A DNA stretch of 64,000 nucleotides from Clostridiales bacterium. Lineage in GTDB: Bacteria > Bacillota > Clostridia > Oscillospirales > Oscillospiraceae. The translations under genes were made by a program, and so were the position numbers. A model generated the notes under the pieces. It worked only from the letters and a program-made list of their open reading frames with translations, was not told where the DNA came from and searched no databases. The DNA is taken from contig JALFAD010000059.1 in NCBI GenBank assembly GCA_022772525.1, positions 1 to 64,000 on the forward strand, read 5' to 3'. Shown in pieces: positions 23,571-32,634 of this stretch (the stretch's first letter is position 1; the number at the start of each line of letters is the position of its first letter).

Positions 23571-24872
23571 ATGGAATCCATCTGGCGGGAATCTGCCCAG
23601 CTTCCCCAGTATCCCCAGCTGGAGGGGGACGTATCCACAGATGTGCTGGTCATCGGCGGCGGCATGGCAGGGCTTTTGTGCGCCTACCAATTGAAGAAGG
23701 CGGGTGTGGACTGCATCGTTGCGGAGAGAAAGCGCATCGCCTCCGGCGTTACCGGAGACACCACCGCAAAACTTACAAGCCAGCACGGGCTGATCTACAG
23801 CAAACTTGCGAAAAAAGGCGGATTGGAAGCCGCCAAACTCTATTTGCGGGCAAACGAGGAGGCCCTGTCCGAATACCGGGCGCTGTGCGTGGACATTTCC
23901 TGCGATTTTTCGGAGCAGAGCCACACTGTCTATTCCCGGCAGGGGGTTCAAAATCTGGAGGACGAACTCGCTGTTTTATCCCGGCTGAATTATCCGGCGG
24001 AGCTGGTAGGCGGGCTTCCCCTGCCCTTTCCCACAGTCGGCGGTATACGGTTCCCCCATCAGGCCCAGTTCCACCCGCTGAAATTCTTAAGCGGCATCGT
24101 GAAGAATTTGACCATTTACGAAAACACCCCCGTCCTGTGCCTGGACAAAACGGGAGCCGTTACAGAGCATGGTACCGTTCACGCAAACACCGTCATTGTC
24201 TGCACCCATTTTCCCTTCCTGAACAAGCACGGAAGCTACTTTCTCAAGCTGTATCAGCAGCGCTCCTATGTGCTTGCGCTGGAAAACGTCCCCATTCCCG
24301 ATGGAATGTATCTGGACGCCCGGGAAAACGGGCTGTCGCTACGCAGCTGGGACGAGAAACTGCTGCTGGGCGGCGGCGGGCATCGGACGGGTAAATCCGG
24401 CGGCGGCTGGGCGGAACTGGAGGCTTTTGCGCAGGCCCATTACCCCGAAGCAAAAATCGTCAGCCGCTGGGCCACGCAGGACTGCATGAGTCTGGACGGG
24501 ATGCCCTATATCGGGCAGTACAGCGCGTCCACGCCCAATCTCTACGTTGCCACAGGCTTCAACAAGTGGGGCATGACCACCTCCATGGCGGCGGCCCGGA
24601 TTCTCGCCGATCTGGTTCGCGGCAGAGAAAACCCCTATGCTCCCCTTTTTTCCCCCTCCCGCAGCTTGCTTCATCGTCAGCTGGGCATCAACGCGCTGGA
24701 AGCCACGGTCAATCTGCTCACCCCCTCCCGAAAGCGCTGCCCCCACCTGGGCTGCTCCCTGAAATGGAACGCTCAGGAGCGCAGCTGGGACTGCCCCTGC
24801 CACGGCTCCCGGTTTTCCGAGGGCGGACAGCTTCTCGACAACCCCGCAACCGGTGATCTGCCGAAGAAATGA
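23571..24872 (+). CDS. FAD-dependent oxidoreductase with C-terminal Rieske domain
   Basis: DVLVIGGGMAGLLCAYQLKKAG; CPHLGCSLKWNAQERSWDCPCHGSRFS. Confidence 0.92.
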   Translation: MESIWRESAQLPQYPQLEGDVSTDVLVIGGGMAGLLCAYQLKKAGVDCIVAERKRIASGVTGDTTAKLTSQHGLIYSKLAKKGGLEAAKLYLRANEEALSEYRALCVDISCDFSEQSHTVYSRQGVQNLEDELAVLSRLNYPAELVGGLPLPFPTVGGIRFPHQAQFHPLKFLSGIVKNLTIYENTPVLCLDKTGAVTEHGTVHANTVIVCTHFPFLNKHGSYFLKLYQQRSYVLALENVPIPDGMYLDARENGLSLRSWDEKLLLGGGGHRTGKSGGGWAELEAFAQAHYPEAKIVSRWATQDCMSLDGMPYIGQYSASTPNLYVATGFNKWGMTTSMAAARILADLVRGRENPYAPLFSPSRSLLHRQLGINALEATVNLLTPSRKRCPHLGCSLKWNAQERSWDCPCHGSRFSEGGQLLDNPATGDLPKK

Positions 24873-24943
24873 TGGTTTTTCCTCTTGTTTTTTTCAAACT
24901 CTGCGGTTATAATATCCTCAGAAATAAATAGGAGGTCATTTTC

Positions 24944-25177
24944 ATGGCTGTTAAAATTGAAAAATCCACCATCATTGGTGACATTCTGGACATCGCGCCT
25001 CAGGCTGCGCCTCTGTTCTTCGCCATCGGTATGCACTGTCTGGGCTGCCCCTCCTCCCGGGGAGAGACCGTGGAGGAAGCCTGCATGGTTCACGGCGTGG
25101 ACTGTGAGTCCTTCCTGGCTCAGCTGAACCACTTCCTGGAGGCTTACGAGGCTTCCGAGGCGGAAAAGAACGCCTGA
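24944..25177 (+). CDS. DUF1858 domain redox disulfide protein
   Basis: IGDILDIAPQAAPLFFAIGMHCLGCPSSRGETVEEACMVHGVD. Confidence 0.9.
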   Translation: MAVKIEKSTIIGDILDIAPQAAPLFFAIGMHCLGCPSSRGETVEEACMVHGVDCESFLAQLNHFLEAYEASEAEKNA

Positions 25178-25190
25178 GTATCACGTATTT

Positions 25191-25220
25191 TGCAGGAGCG
25201 GCGTGTCCGCTCCTGCTTTT
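25191..25220 (+). terminator. Rho-independent terminator
   Basis: GCAGGAGCGG-CGTGT-CCGCTCCTGC-TTTTTT. Confidence 0.85.
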
Positions 25221-25235
25221 TTCGGAGGAAACACC

Positions 25236-25904
25236 ATGAAGCTCCCTCTATCTGACCGTCTGGCGGCCTGCTGCCGCTTCGTCCATCCCGGCGACTGGGT
25301 GGCGGACGTAGGCTGTGACCATGGCTATCTGAGCATTCATCTGCTGCAAACCGGCATCGCCAGCCATGTCTACGCCGCCGATGTGCGCCAAGGCCCCCTG
25401 AGCAGCGCAAAGCGGAACGCGGCAAGCTACGGTGTGACGGAACACATCGACTTTTTTCTCTCCGATGGCGTGCAGAGCCTACCCCGGGATTTTGACACGC
25501 TGGTCTGCGCCGGCATGGGCGCGGATACCATGGAGTCCATTCTCGCTGCCGCCCCGTGGCTGCAAAGCAGCCGCTATCGGATGATTCTGCAATGTCAAAG
25601 TAAGACGCCAAGCCTACGGCGGTACTTAAGCGAAACCGGCTGGGCCATTTCCCGGGAAACCGTTCTCCGGGACGGGCGGTTCCTGTACACCGTCATGGAG
25701 GTACTGTGGCAGCCGGAAGCGCCGAAGCTGACGGTGGGACAGTGGTACTTCCCCCCTGCTCTGCTGGAAAACCCTTCACCGGAAGCTGCGGAATACTGCC
25801 GCTGGGTGCTGGATGGCCTGCGGCTTGCGGTTCAGCACCGCCCGGATAATGAGAACCGGCAGGCCCTCAAAGAACTGGAAGCACTGGAGGAGGAAATGAA
25901 ATGA
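25236..25904 (+). CDS. trmK: tRNA (adenine(22)-N1)-methyltransferase TrmK family
   Basis: VADVGCDHGYLSIHLLQTGIA, VCAGMGADTMESIL. Confidence 0.88.
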   Translation: MKLPLSDRLAACCRFVHPGDWVADVGCDHGYLSIHLLQTGIASHVYAADVRQGPLSSAKRNAASYGVTEHIDFFLSDGVQSLPRDFDTLVCAGMGADTMESILAAAPWLQSSRYRMILQCQSKTPSLRRYLSETGWAISRETVLRDGRFLYTVMEVLWQPEAPKLTVGQWYFPPALLENPSPEAAEYCRWVLDGLRLAVQHRPDNENRQALKELEALEEEMK

Positions 25905-26692
25905 CAACTGTTGGCGATATTTTAATCTATCTTGAGGCCCTTGCTCCCCGCTCTATGAAAATGGACTGGGACAACGTGGGCCTGCTCTGCGGCGGCAGAG
26001 ACCGCCCGGTGACAAAAATTCTGGTCGCCCTCGATCCCTTTGAGGGCGTGTGCGAGGAAGCCGCCCGATGGGGCGCGGAGCTGATTGTCACCCACCATCC
26101 CCTGATTTTCCAGCCCCTCAAGGCCGTGACGGATGAAACTTCCATAGGGCGGGCGGTGCAGCTGCTGTGTGCAAACGGTATCAGTGCCATCAACGCCCAT
26201 ACCAATCTGGACTGCGCTCCCGGCGGTGTCAACGACTGTCTTGCCGCCGCACTGGGACTGCGGGAGGTTCGGGTCATCGCACCCTCCGGCGTGGACGAGC
26301 TGGGCAGGCCTTGGGGCCTGCTGCGGCAGGGTGTCGTGGAAAACCAGACTCTTTCCGACTTTCTTTCCCATGTAAAAACCGCGCTGAACTGCGAAGGTCT
26401 GCGCTATGTGGACAGCGGCAGAGCCGTACATCGGGTGGCAGTCGGCGGCGGGGCCTGTGCTTCGGAACTGATGGAAGCGGTGAACGCCGGGTGCGACACC
26501 TTCGTCACGGCGGACGTGAAATACAACCAGTTCTGGGATGCCCACGACCTGGGCCTGAACCTCATCGATGCCGGGCATTTTGCCACGGAAAACCCGGTGG
26601 TAAGCCTGCTTGCCGCGAAAATTGCCGCGGAATTTCCCGAGATAAGCGTAGAAATCTCCAAAACCCACCGAGACTGCATGAAATTCTTCTGA
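25901..26692 (+). CDS. Nif3-like dinuclear metal centre protein
   Basis: MKMDWDNVGLLCGG, LIVTHHPLIF, NAHTNLD, DAGHFATENPVV. Confidence 0.93.
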   Translation: MTTVGDILIYLEALAPRSMKMDWDNVGLLCGGRDRPVTKILVALDPFEGVCEEAARWGAELIVTHHPLIFQPLKAVTDETSIGRAVQLLCANGISAINAHTNLDCAPGGVNDCLAAALGLREVRVIAPSGVDELGRPWGLLRQGVVENQTLSDFLSHVKTALNCEGLRYVDSGRAVHRVAVGGGACASELMEAVNAGCDTFVTADVKYNQFWDAHDLGLNLIDAGHFATENPVVSLLAAKIAAEFPEISVEISKTHRDCMKFF

Positions 26693-26771
26693 AACGGGTT
26701 GATTTTTTTCCTTTCCTCTGCTAGAATAGATAAGCAATTGTTATACTTTAACCAGAAAGGGTAGATATAGA

Positions 26772-27500
26772 ATGTCCGGACATTCCAAATGGCATAACAT
26801 TCAGAAAACCAAGGGTGCGCAGGACGCCAAGCGCGCGGCTGCCTTTACGAAGATCGCCAAGGAGTTGATCGTGGCTGTGAAGGAGGGCGGCAGCGCCGAC
26901 CCCGCCTACAACTCCCGCCTTGCCACCGTCATCACCAAGGCTAAGGCCGCCAATATGCCCAACGATAACATTAAGCGGTGCCTTGAGAAGGCTGCCGGCG
27001 CCGGCGGCGACAACTACGAGTCCATCACCTACGAAGGCTACGGCCCCGGCGGTGTCGCCGTCATTGTGGAGACCATGACCGACAACCGCAACCGCACCGC
27101 CGGTTCCATGCGTCACCACTTCGACAAGTTCGGCGGTAATTTGGGCGCTACCGGCTGCGTCAGCTGGTCCTTTGACAAAAAGGGCGTGCTGGTCATCGAC
27201 AACTCTGAAGGAGAGCTGGACGAGGACACCGTAATGATGGATGCCATGGACTGCGGCGCGGACGACTTTGAGGCAGAAGATGACTGCTTCACCATCTATA
27301 CCGACCCCGACGACTTCAACGCCGTAGCCGACGCCCTCACCGCCAAGGGCTACAGCTTCGTCTCCGCCCAGATTGAGATGGTGCCCCAGAACTACCAGAA
27401 GCTGGAATCCGAAGAGCAGATTTCCCTGATGGAAAAGCTGCTGGACATCATGGAAGAGGACGACGACGTGCAGAACGTGTGGCACAACTGGGAAGAGTAA
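26772..27500 (+). CDS. YebC/PmpR family transcriptional regulator
   Basis: MSGHSKWHNIQKTKGAQDAKRAAAFTKIAKELIVAVKEGG. Confidence 0.97.
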   Translation: MSGHSKWHNIQKTKGAQDAKRAAAFTKIAKELIVAVKEGGSADPAYNSRLATVITKAKAANMPNDNIKRCLEKAAGAGGDNYESITYEGYGPGGVAVIVETMTDNRNRTAGSMRHHFDKFGGNLGATGCVSWSFDKKGVLVIDNSEGELDEDTVMMDAMDCGADDFEAEDDCFTIYTDPDDFNAVADALTAKGYSFVSAQIEMVPQNYQKLESEEQISLMEKLLDIMEEDDDVQNVWHNWEE

Positions 27501-27521
27501 TTATCAAGCTCATGAAATGAA

Positions 27522-27561
27522 GGTCTGGCTGTTTTCGAGAGAAAATAGCCGGATTTTTTCA
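27522..27561 (+). terminator. Terminator of yebC-family gene
   Basis: GGCTGTTTTC-GAGA-GAAAATAGCC then GGATTTTTT. Confidence 0.7.
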
Positions 27562-27620
27562 AAAGGGATCGGTTTTTGTGCTGCGGCTCCGGGTTATGCG
27601 TACCCGGGCCGATTGTTCGA

Positions 27621-27792
27621 TTCATACTATTTCTCGATAAAATGGTTAACACCATTTTATCCTGCGCTTATCGCGCAGGCCGCCACTGGCGGCGAGAAAT
27701 GTATGGACTACGTTTTTTAGCGGCGATGCCGCTGACCGCGAGAACGCGGTCTCATAAAACGGTATTGAACCGTTTTATGAAAAACTAGTATC
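27621..27792. repeat. Inverted pair of linker-free four-way-junction hairpin arrays
   Basis: Unit 1: outer TTTCTCG/CGAGAAA enclosing three contiguous hairpins; unit 2: outer ACTA..TTTT/AAAA..TAGT enclosing three contiguous hairpins; outer ends CATACTA/TAGTATC inverted. Confidence 0.85.
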
Positions 27793-27821
27793 ACCACAAA
27801 GAAACAAGGGAGTGGATTTCC

Positions 27822-29276
27822 ATAGTATTCTCCAGTCTGATCTTTCTGTATGGCTTTTTGCCGCTTTCCCTGTTGGCGTACGCTTTGTGCCGAGGCAACC
27901 GCCGGGCGCAAAATTCAGTCCTGCTGATCTTTTCGCTGATCTTTTACGCCTGGGGGGAACCCAAATATGTCCTTCTGCTGATGGCGATGGCCTTCGTTGC
28001 CTGGCTTTGTGCCGGACAGGTAGCAAAAACCGACGGCATCGTGAAGAAGATATGGCTGGCGACCGCCGCAGTGATCGTGCTGGCACTGATCGGATATTTC
28101 AAATACGCGGGCTTGATCTGCGGCATTTTCGGGCCGGTTCCCGAATTTGTGCAGAAGATCGCGCTACCCATCGGCATTTCCTTCTATACCTTTCAGCTGC
28201 TGACCTATGTGGTGGATGTGTACCGGGGGGAAGCGCAGCCGCAAAGGAGCTATTGGAATGTGCTTCTGTACGCAGCACTGTTCCACCAATGCATTGCCGG
28301 CCCCATTGTCCGTTACCAGACCATCGAACAGGAGCTGTTCGGGCCCCGGCAGCCGGAAATTGCTCCCGGTGTGTCCCGGTTCTGTGCCGGTCTTGCCAAA
28401 AAGGTTTTGCTGGCAAATCCCTGCAGCTCCCTGGCAGATACGATGCTGCTTGCCGACAGTACGGCGGCAGACGCAGCCCTTCTGACACAAAACCTGGAAG
28501 CACTGAGCTCCCTGTCCGTTCTGGGGGCCTGGCTGGGCATCCTCGCCTATGCGCTTCACATCTATCTGGATTTCTCCGCCTATTCCGACATGGCCATTGG
28601 CATGGGCCAGATGCTGGGACTGCATTACCCCGAAAACTTCAACTATCCCTATATCTCCCGAACCGTTACGGAATTCTGGCGGCGGTGGCATATTTCCCTG
28701 AGCACCTTTTTCCGGGACTATGTCTACATTCCCCTGGGCGGAAGCCGGTGCAGCGTGCCGCGAATGGTACGCAACACCTTCATCGTCTGGGCGCTCACCG
28801 GCCTGTGGCACGGCGCCAGCTGGAACTTTGTGTTGTGGGGACTGTGGTTCTTTGTTTTTTTAATGCTGGAACGGGCGGGTCTGAAAAAGCTGCTGGAGAA
28901 AATTCCGATACTATCCAACCTGTATCTTCTGGTGGTGGTTGCCGTGGGCTGGGTCATCTTCCGGTTTACGGATATCCGCCTGGGCTTGACGCTGGTGAGA
29001 TCCATGTTTGGCTTAAACGGAAATCCTTTGACAGAATTTACCGCGGAAATACAGCTGCAGAGCAATCTGTTCCTGCTGCTGGCTGCCGCCGTGGCATCCG
29101 TGCCGCTGATGAAGCATTTGAAAGAGAAACTGGAAGTACTGGTTTCCTGCCAGAGATCCTTGGAAACGGTATGGAACGTGGTTGTCTATTCCGTGATCCC
29201 GGTGGTGCTTTTGCTGCTTTCTACTGCCTGTCTGGTAGGGAACAGCTACAATCCATTCATCTATTTCCGATTTTGA
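27822..29276 (+). CDS. AlgI/DltB-like MBOAT O-acyltransferase (start codon uncertain)
   Basis: YLDFSAYSDMAIGMGQMLG, RTVTEFWRRWHISLSTFFRDYVYIPLGG, GLWHGASWNFVLWG; canonical N-terminus VFSSLIFLYGFLPL begins at an ATA codon (first conventional in-frame start TTG at 27858). Confidence 0.85.
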   Translation: MVFSSLIFLYGFLPLSLLAYALCRGNRRAQNSVLLIFSLIFYAWGEPKYVLLLMAMAFVAWLCAGQVAKTDGIVKKIWLATAAVIVLALIGYFKYAGLICGIFGPVPEFVQKIALPIGISFYTFQLLTYVVDVYRGEAQPQRSYWNVLLYAALFHQCIAGPIVRYQTIEQELFGPRQPEIAPGVSRFCAGLAKKVLLANPCSSLADTMLLADSTAADAALLTQNLEALSSLSVLGAWLGILAYALHIYLDFSAYSDMAIGMGQMLGLHYPENFNYPYISRTVTEFWRRWHISLSTFFRDYVYIPLGGSRCSVPRMVRNTFIVWALTGLWHGASWNFVLWGLWFFVFLMLERAGLKKLLEKIPILSNLYLLVVVAVGWVIFRFTDIRLGLTLVRSMFGLNGNPLTEFTAEIQLQSNLFLLLAAAVASVPLMKHLKEKLEVLVSCQRSLETVWNVVVYSVIPVVLLLLSTACLVGNSYNPFIYFRF

Positions 29277-29293
29277 GGAGGGAATTCATACTT

Positions 29294-30649
29294 ATGTGTC
29301 AAAAGCCGATCAAGCCCGGAAAGAAATATGCCCTGCCCTTTTTTCTGGTATTGGCACTGCTGACGGCTGTTTCCCTGATTGTCCCTCTTCGTCCGACGTT
29401 TTCCTACAGCGAAAAGCGCGAGCTGACGAAATTTCCGGCGTTTTCTGTGGAAGCGCTGCTATCCGGGGAATATTTTGACGATATTACTCTGTGGTTTTCC
29501 GATACCTTTCCCGGCCGGGAACAGTGGCTGGATGTATCCCAGTCCATGGCTTCCCTGCACGGCTATTCCAAAATTGCCATCGCCGGCGCGTTGGACGAAA
29601 TGGAGGTAATCCCCAGTTCTCCAGAGCCGGAAACACCGGCCGCCGTTTCGGCAGCTACCGAAGCCCGGGAAGAAGCCGCCCGAAGCGAGACGGCTGATGC
29701 CGGCGCGTCCGATGTCACAGAAGCATCCGGCAGCGCGGGCGCACCCGAGATCGATGTCAACGAGATCTATCTTGGAAAAGCGATCCAAATCGGTGATGCC
29801 GGCTATAATCAGCTGAGCATTTCCACAGCTATGAGCGATAAATACGCCAAAACCATCAGTGCCTTTGCCGACCGCATGGCTCAGGAAGGCATTCGCGTTA
29901 TCAGTGCGCCGGCGCCTACTGCTATCGGCATTATGGTGGATGATTCGTATTTAACACAGCTGCGCTGCACCCCTCAAGACGAGATGCTGGACTACATGCA
30001 CGGTCAAATGAGTGACAACGTGCTGAAGGTCGACACAGTCCGCAAGCTTCAGGCCCACAACGGGGAATACATCTATTACCGCACGGATCATCACTGGTCC
30101 GCGCTGGGTGCCTACTATGCCTACCAGGCTCTGTGCGAGGCTGCCGGCATGGAGCCTGTGGCCCTGGAGGACATGGAATACAAAAATCAGGGGGAAATGA
30201 TCGGTTCCATCTACGGCAAGGTTCCCTATCCGAAACGACTGAAAAAGGATGAGTTGGAGTGCTGGATCCCCCAGGGCAACATCACCATGTACCTCAGCGA
30301 GACCACGTTTTCTGAATTTCCAATGATCCGGGATGTATCCAACGAAAAATCAGAAGGGAAATACTGTGCCTTTCTGGCTGCCGACGCGCCCATTGTCCAT
30401 ATTGTCAATGACGATATCCCGGATGGCCCCAACTGTCTGGTGGTAAAGGACTCCTTCGGTAACTGCTACGTTCCCTATCTGAGCCAGAATTACCACAATG
30501 TTTATGCCATTGACTACCGCAAGTACTGGAAGTACAGTATGGCGGATTTTGCCCGAAAGTTCAACATTGATGATGTGATCATCGCGCCGTACATGATTGC
30601 CACCCAGGCCACCGACGCCAACGAATGGTTCCAGGCCCACTTCCGCTGA
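29294..30649 (+). CDS. DHHW/AlgJ-like protein paired with MBOAT
   Basis: YIYYRTDHHWSALGAYYAYQALCE; follows MBOAT gene. Confidence 0.85.
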   Translation: MCQKPIKPGKKYALPFFLVLALLTAVSLIVPLRPTFSYSEKRELTKFPAFSVEALLSGEYFDDITLWFSDTFPGREQWLDVSQSMASLHGYSKIAIAGALDEMEVIPSSPEPETPAAVSAATEAREEAARSETADAGASDVTEASGSAGAPEIDVNEIYLGKAIQIGDAGYNQLSISTAMSDKYAKTISAFADRMAQEGIRVISAPAPTAIGIMVDDSYLTQLRCTPQDEMLDYMHGQMSDNVLKVDTVRKLQAHNGEYIYYRTDHHWSALGAYYAYQALCEAAGMEPVALEDMEYKNQGEMIGSIYGKVPYPKRLKKDELECWIPQGNITMYLSETTFSEFPMIRDVSNEKSEGKYCAFLAADAPIVHIVNDDIPDGPNCLVVKDSFGNCYVPYLSQNYHNVYAIDYRKYWKYSMADFARKFNIDDVIIAPYMIATQATDANEWFQAHFR

Positions 30650-30659
30650 CACTTATTCG

Positions 30660-30800
30660 GCATCTTCTTCGCTTTTCACAGTAGATTGGGAAGTTTAGCG
30701 TATTGCTGTGATAGCCTTTGACGGTTCTTGGGGACAGCCGCCGAAGCTGGCAGTCCAAAATAAACTCATTATGAGATATGGTAAATGCTTGAGTATACGG
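30660..30800 (-). pseudogene. Remnant of tyrosine recombinase/integrase N-terminal domain
   Basis: Minus strand HNEFILDCQLRRLSPRTVKGYHSNTLNFPIYCEKRR, truncated. Confidence 0.6.
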
Positions 30801-30811
30801 CAGATATACTG

Positions 30812-30878
30812 GGGCAACACCGCACAATGGGAACTGCGGGCTTCGGCGGATCTTTTGCCCCATTATGCGGTGCTGCCC
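30812..30878. repeat. Foldback element with 20-bp inverted arms
   Basis: GGGCAACACCGCACAATGGG ... CCCATTATGCGGTGCTGCCC. Confidence 0.8.
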
Positions 30879-30908
30879 TGGGAAATTCCTCCATAGAGGA
30901 AAGGCTTT

Positions 30909-30937
30909 CCGAAACCGCTCCTGCGGAGCGGTTTCGG
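30909..30937. repeat. Perfect 13-bp hairpin
   Basis: CCGAAACCGCTCC-TGC-GGAGCGGTTTCGG. Confidence 0.85.
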
Positions 30938-31060
30938 AGTACACACGCTTTCGTGCTTTTCATAATACGCAAAGCACTCACCTTTTTACGCTTAATCGCT
31001 TCTATCTCAAAAATACCTCTTTACAAACCGGGGAATCCATGCTATAATCCCGTCAGTTCT

Positions 31061-31137
31061 GGCCCGGTGGTGCAGTCGGTTAGCACGCCAGCCTGTCACG
31101 CTGGAGGTCGACGGTTCGAGTCCGTTCCGGGTCGCCA
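31061..31137 (+). tRNA. tRNA-Asp (GTC), CCA encoded
   Basis: GGCCCGGTGGTGCAGTCGGTTAGCACGCCAGCCTGTCACGCTGGAGGTCGACGGTTCGAGTCCGTTCCGGGTCGCCA. Confidence 0.97.
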
Positions 31138-31138
31138 T

Positions 31139-31171
31139 AGAAAAGCCATCCGTTTGGATGGCTTTCTTCTA
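31139..31171 (+). terminator. Terminator after tRNA-Asp
   Basis: AGAAAAGCCATCC-GTTT-GGATGGCTTTCTTCT. Confidence 0.8.
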
Positions 31172-31341
31172 TACTGGAAAGCAGTATTTCAGTTTGGAGC
31201 ATTTCCTGCGGCTTGTTCTGCTTGTGAAATGTAATATTCATAAATTTATAAAAGAAAATTTTATTTTGGCTATGTCCTTTTTTTCCATTTTGTGTTATAC
31301 TAGGAAAAGAAGCGTTATTTTGGAAAGGAGGGGTTTCCCGT

Positions 31342-32532
31342 ATGCGTTCTGTCCGTCAGATTTGCGGACTGTTGACCGCTTTGGCTCTCATTGCTTCCAC
31401 TGCAGCTCCCGCCCGGGCCGTGGAAGAGACAGACGTTTCCCCGGCTGAGGAATCTGCCGCCATGGGCGCGGCATATTACGTGGAAGCTCCCTCCGATTCT
31501 GAAGACCCGGAGGTCATAACCTCCGCCACAGAGCCGGAGGAAACTGTGCCCGCGGAGACAGGGGCTGCGGAAACCGAGCCTGCCGAAACGGAAACGGAGA
31601 CAGATCGATTTGGCTGGACAGAGGTCTATACCCACGAGTTCCCCCTGTACTCCCAGTTGGACTATCCGAACACGCGCTATGGAAACGGCACCGTCGCCAC
31701 CAGCGGTTGCAGCATCACTTCCCTTGCCATGGTGGCCTCCTACCTGACGGGACATGCCTACTATCCGGACGAGCTGGCGGGCTACTTTGGCGGCTATGGG
31801 GAAAACAATGTGCAGCGCTTTGAATACGGCGCTCAGCAGCTTCAGCTTCCCATTCACAAGGCAGATACCATTCTCGATGTTTTCGCCGCTCTGAAAAATG
31901 GCGATGTGGCGGTTCTTTTGATGAACCATATGTCGATTTTTACCGATACTCAGCATTTCATTGTGCTGACCGGTATCAACGAGGAAACCGGAAAGATCAT
32001 GGTCTATGACTCCTATCCGCCCAACTATGGGAAATGGGACTTAAAACGTGGCTTCGTAGAAGGATTTGAGGAAAAAGACCTGATGCTTGGCTACCATGGC
32101 GGCTGGATCTTCAACGTCCGGGGAATGCCGGAGGTTCCCTTCATTTACACGGAGGAAAAGCCCGACGTGGAACCCCGATACCCCGGTGTGGAGCTGACCT
32201 GGGAGCAGCAGCAGCTGCTGGCGAAGCTCATCTGGCTGGAAGCCCGGGGCGAATCCAAGGAGGGGCAGCAGGCCGTTGCCGAGGTGGTTCTCAACCGTCT
32301 TGTCTCCGGCAAATTCGGCGACACACTGGAAGAAGTGATTTACGGCGAGGGTCAATTCCGAACGACCCCGTTCCTGGATGAGGCCGAAGCCTGGCAGGCG
32401 CAGTATGAAGCCATTGACGATGCGTTGGAAGGCCCTTACATACTTCCGATGGATGTGATGTACTTCGCGACCTACCCGGAGAACGATCAGGTGTGGGGAA
32501 AAATCGGCGGACATATTTTCTGCTATGGATAA
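31342..32532 (+). CDS. Secreted C39-like peptidase + SleB-type cell wall hydrolase fusion
   Basis: Signal peptide; TSGCSITSLAMVASYLTG and THFIVLTGI-like His region; LLAKLIWLEARGESKEGQQAVAEVVLNRL (SleB). Confidence 0.88.
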   Translation: MRSVRQICGLLTALALIASTAAPARAVEETDVSPAEESAAMGAAYYVEAPSDSEDPEVITSATEPEETVPAETGAAETEPAETETETDRFGWTEVYTHEFPLYSQLDYPNTRYGNGTVATSGCSITSLAMVASYLTGHAYYPDELAGYFGGYGENNVQRFEYGAQQLQLPIHKADTILDVFAALKNGDVAVLLMNHMSIFTDTQHFIVLTGINEETGKIMVYDSYPPNYGKWDLKRGFVEGFEEKDLMLGYHGGWIFNVRGMPEVPFIYTEEKPDVEPRYPGVELTWEQQQLLAKLIWLEARGESKEGQQAVAEVVLNRLVSGKFGDTLEEVIYGEGQFRTTPFLDEAEAWQAQYEAIDDALEGPYILPMDVMYFATYPENDQVWGKIGGHIFCYG

Positions 32533-32543
32533 CGATTTGCGGC

Positions 32544-32573
32544 AGGCACGTCATGTGCCTGCCGTTTTTTCTG
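32544..32573 (+). terminator. Rho-independent terminator
   Basis: GGCAGGCAC-GTCAT-GTGCCTGCC-GTTTTTT. Confidence 0.85.
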
Positions 32574-32634
32574 TCGTATCCGAAACCACCGCACCGGAAT
32601 CGCATCCGCCGCGATAATTGGAATTTTATTCGTA

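Noticed and set aside
27812-30649. 945-aa ORF spanning the MBOAT and DHHW genes
   Set aside because: The first ~490 codons are an out-of-frame overlap of the clear MBOAT coding sequence; only the part from 29294 (DHHW protein) looks genuine.
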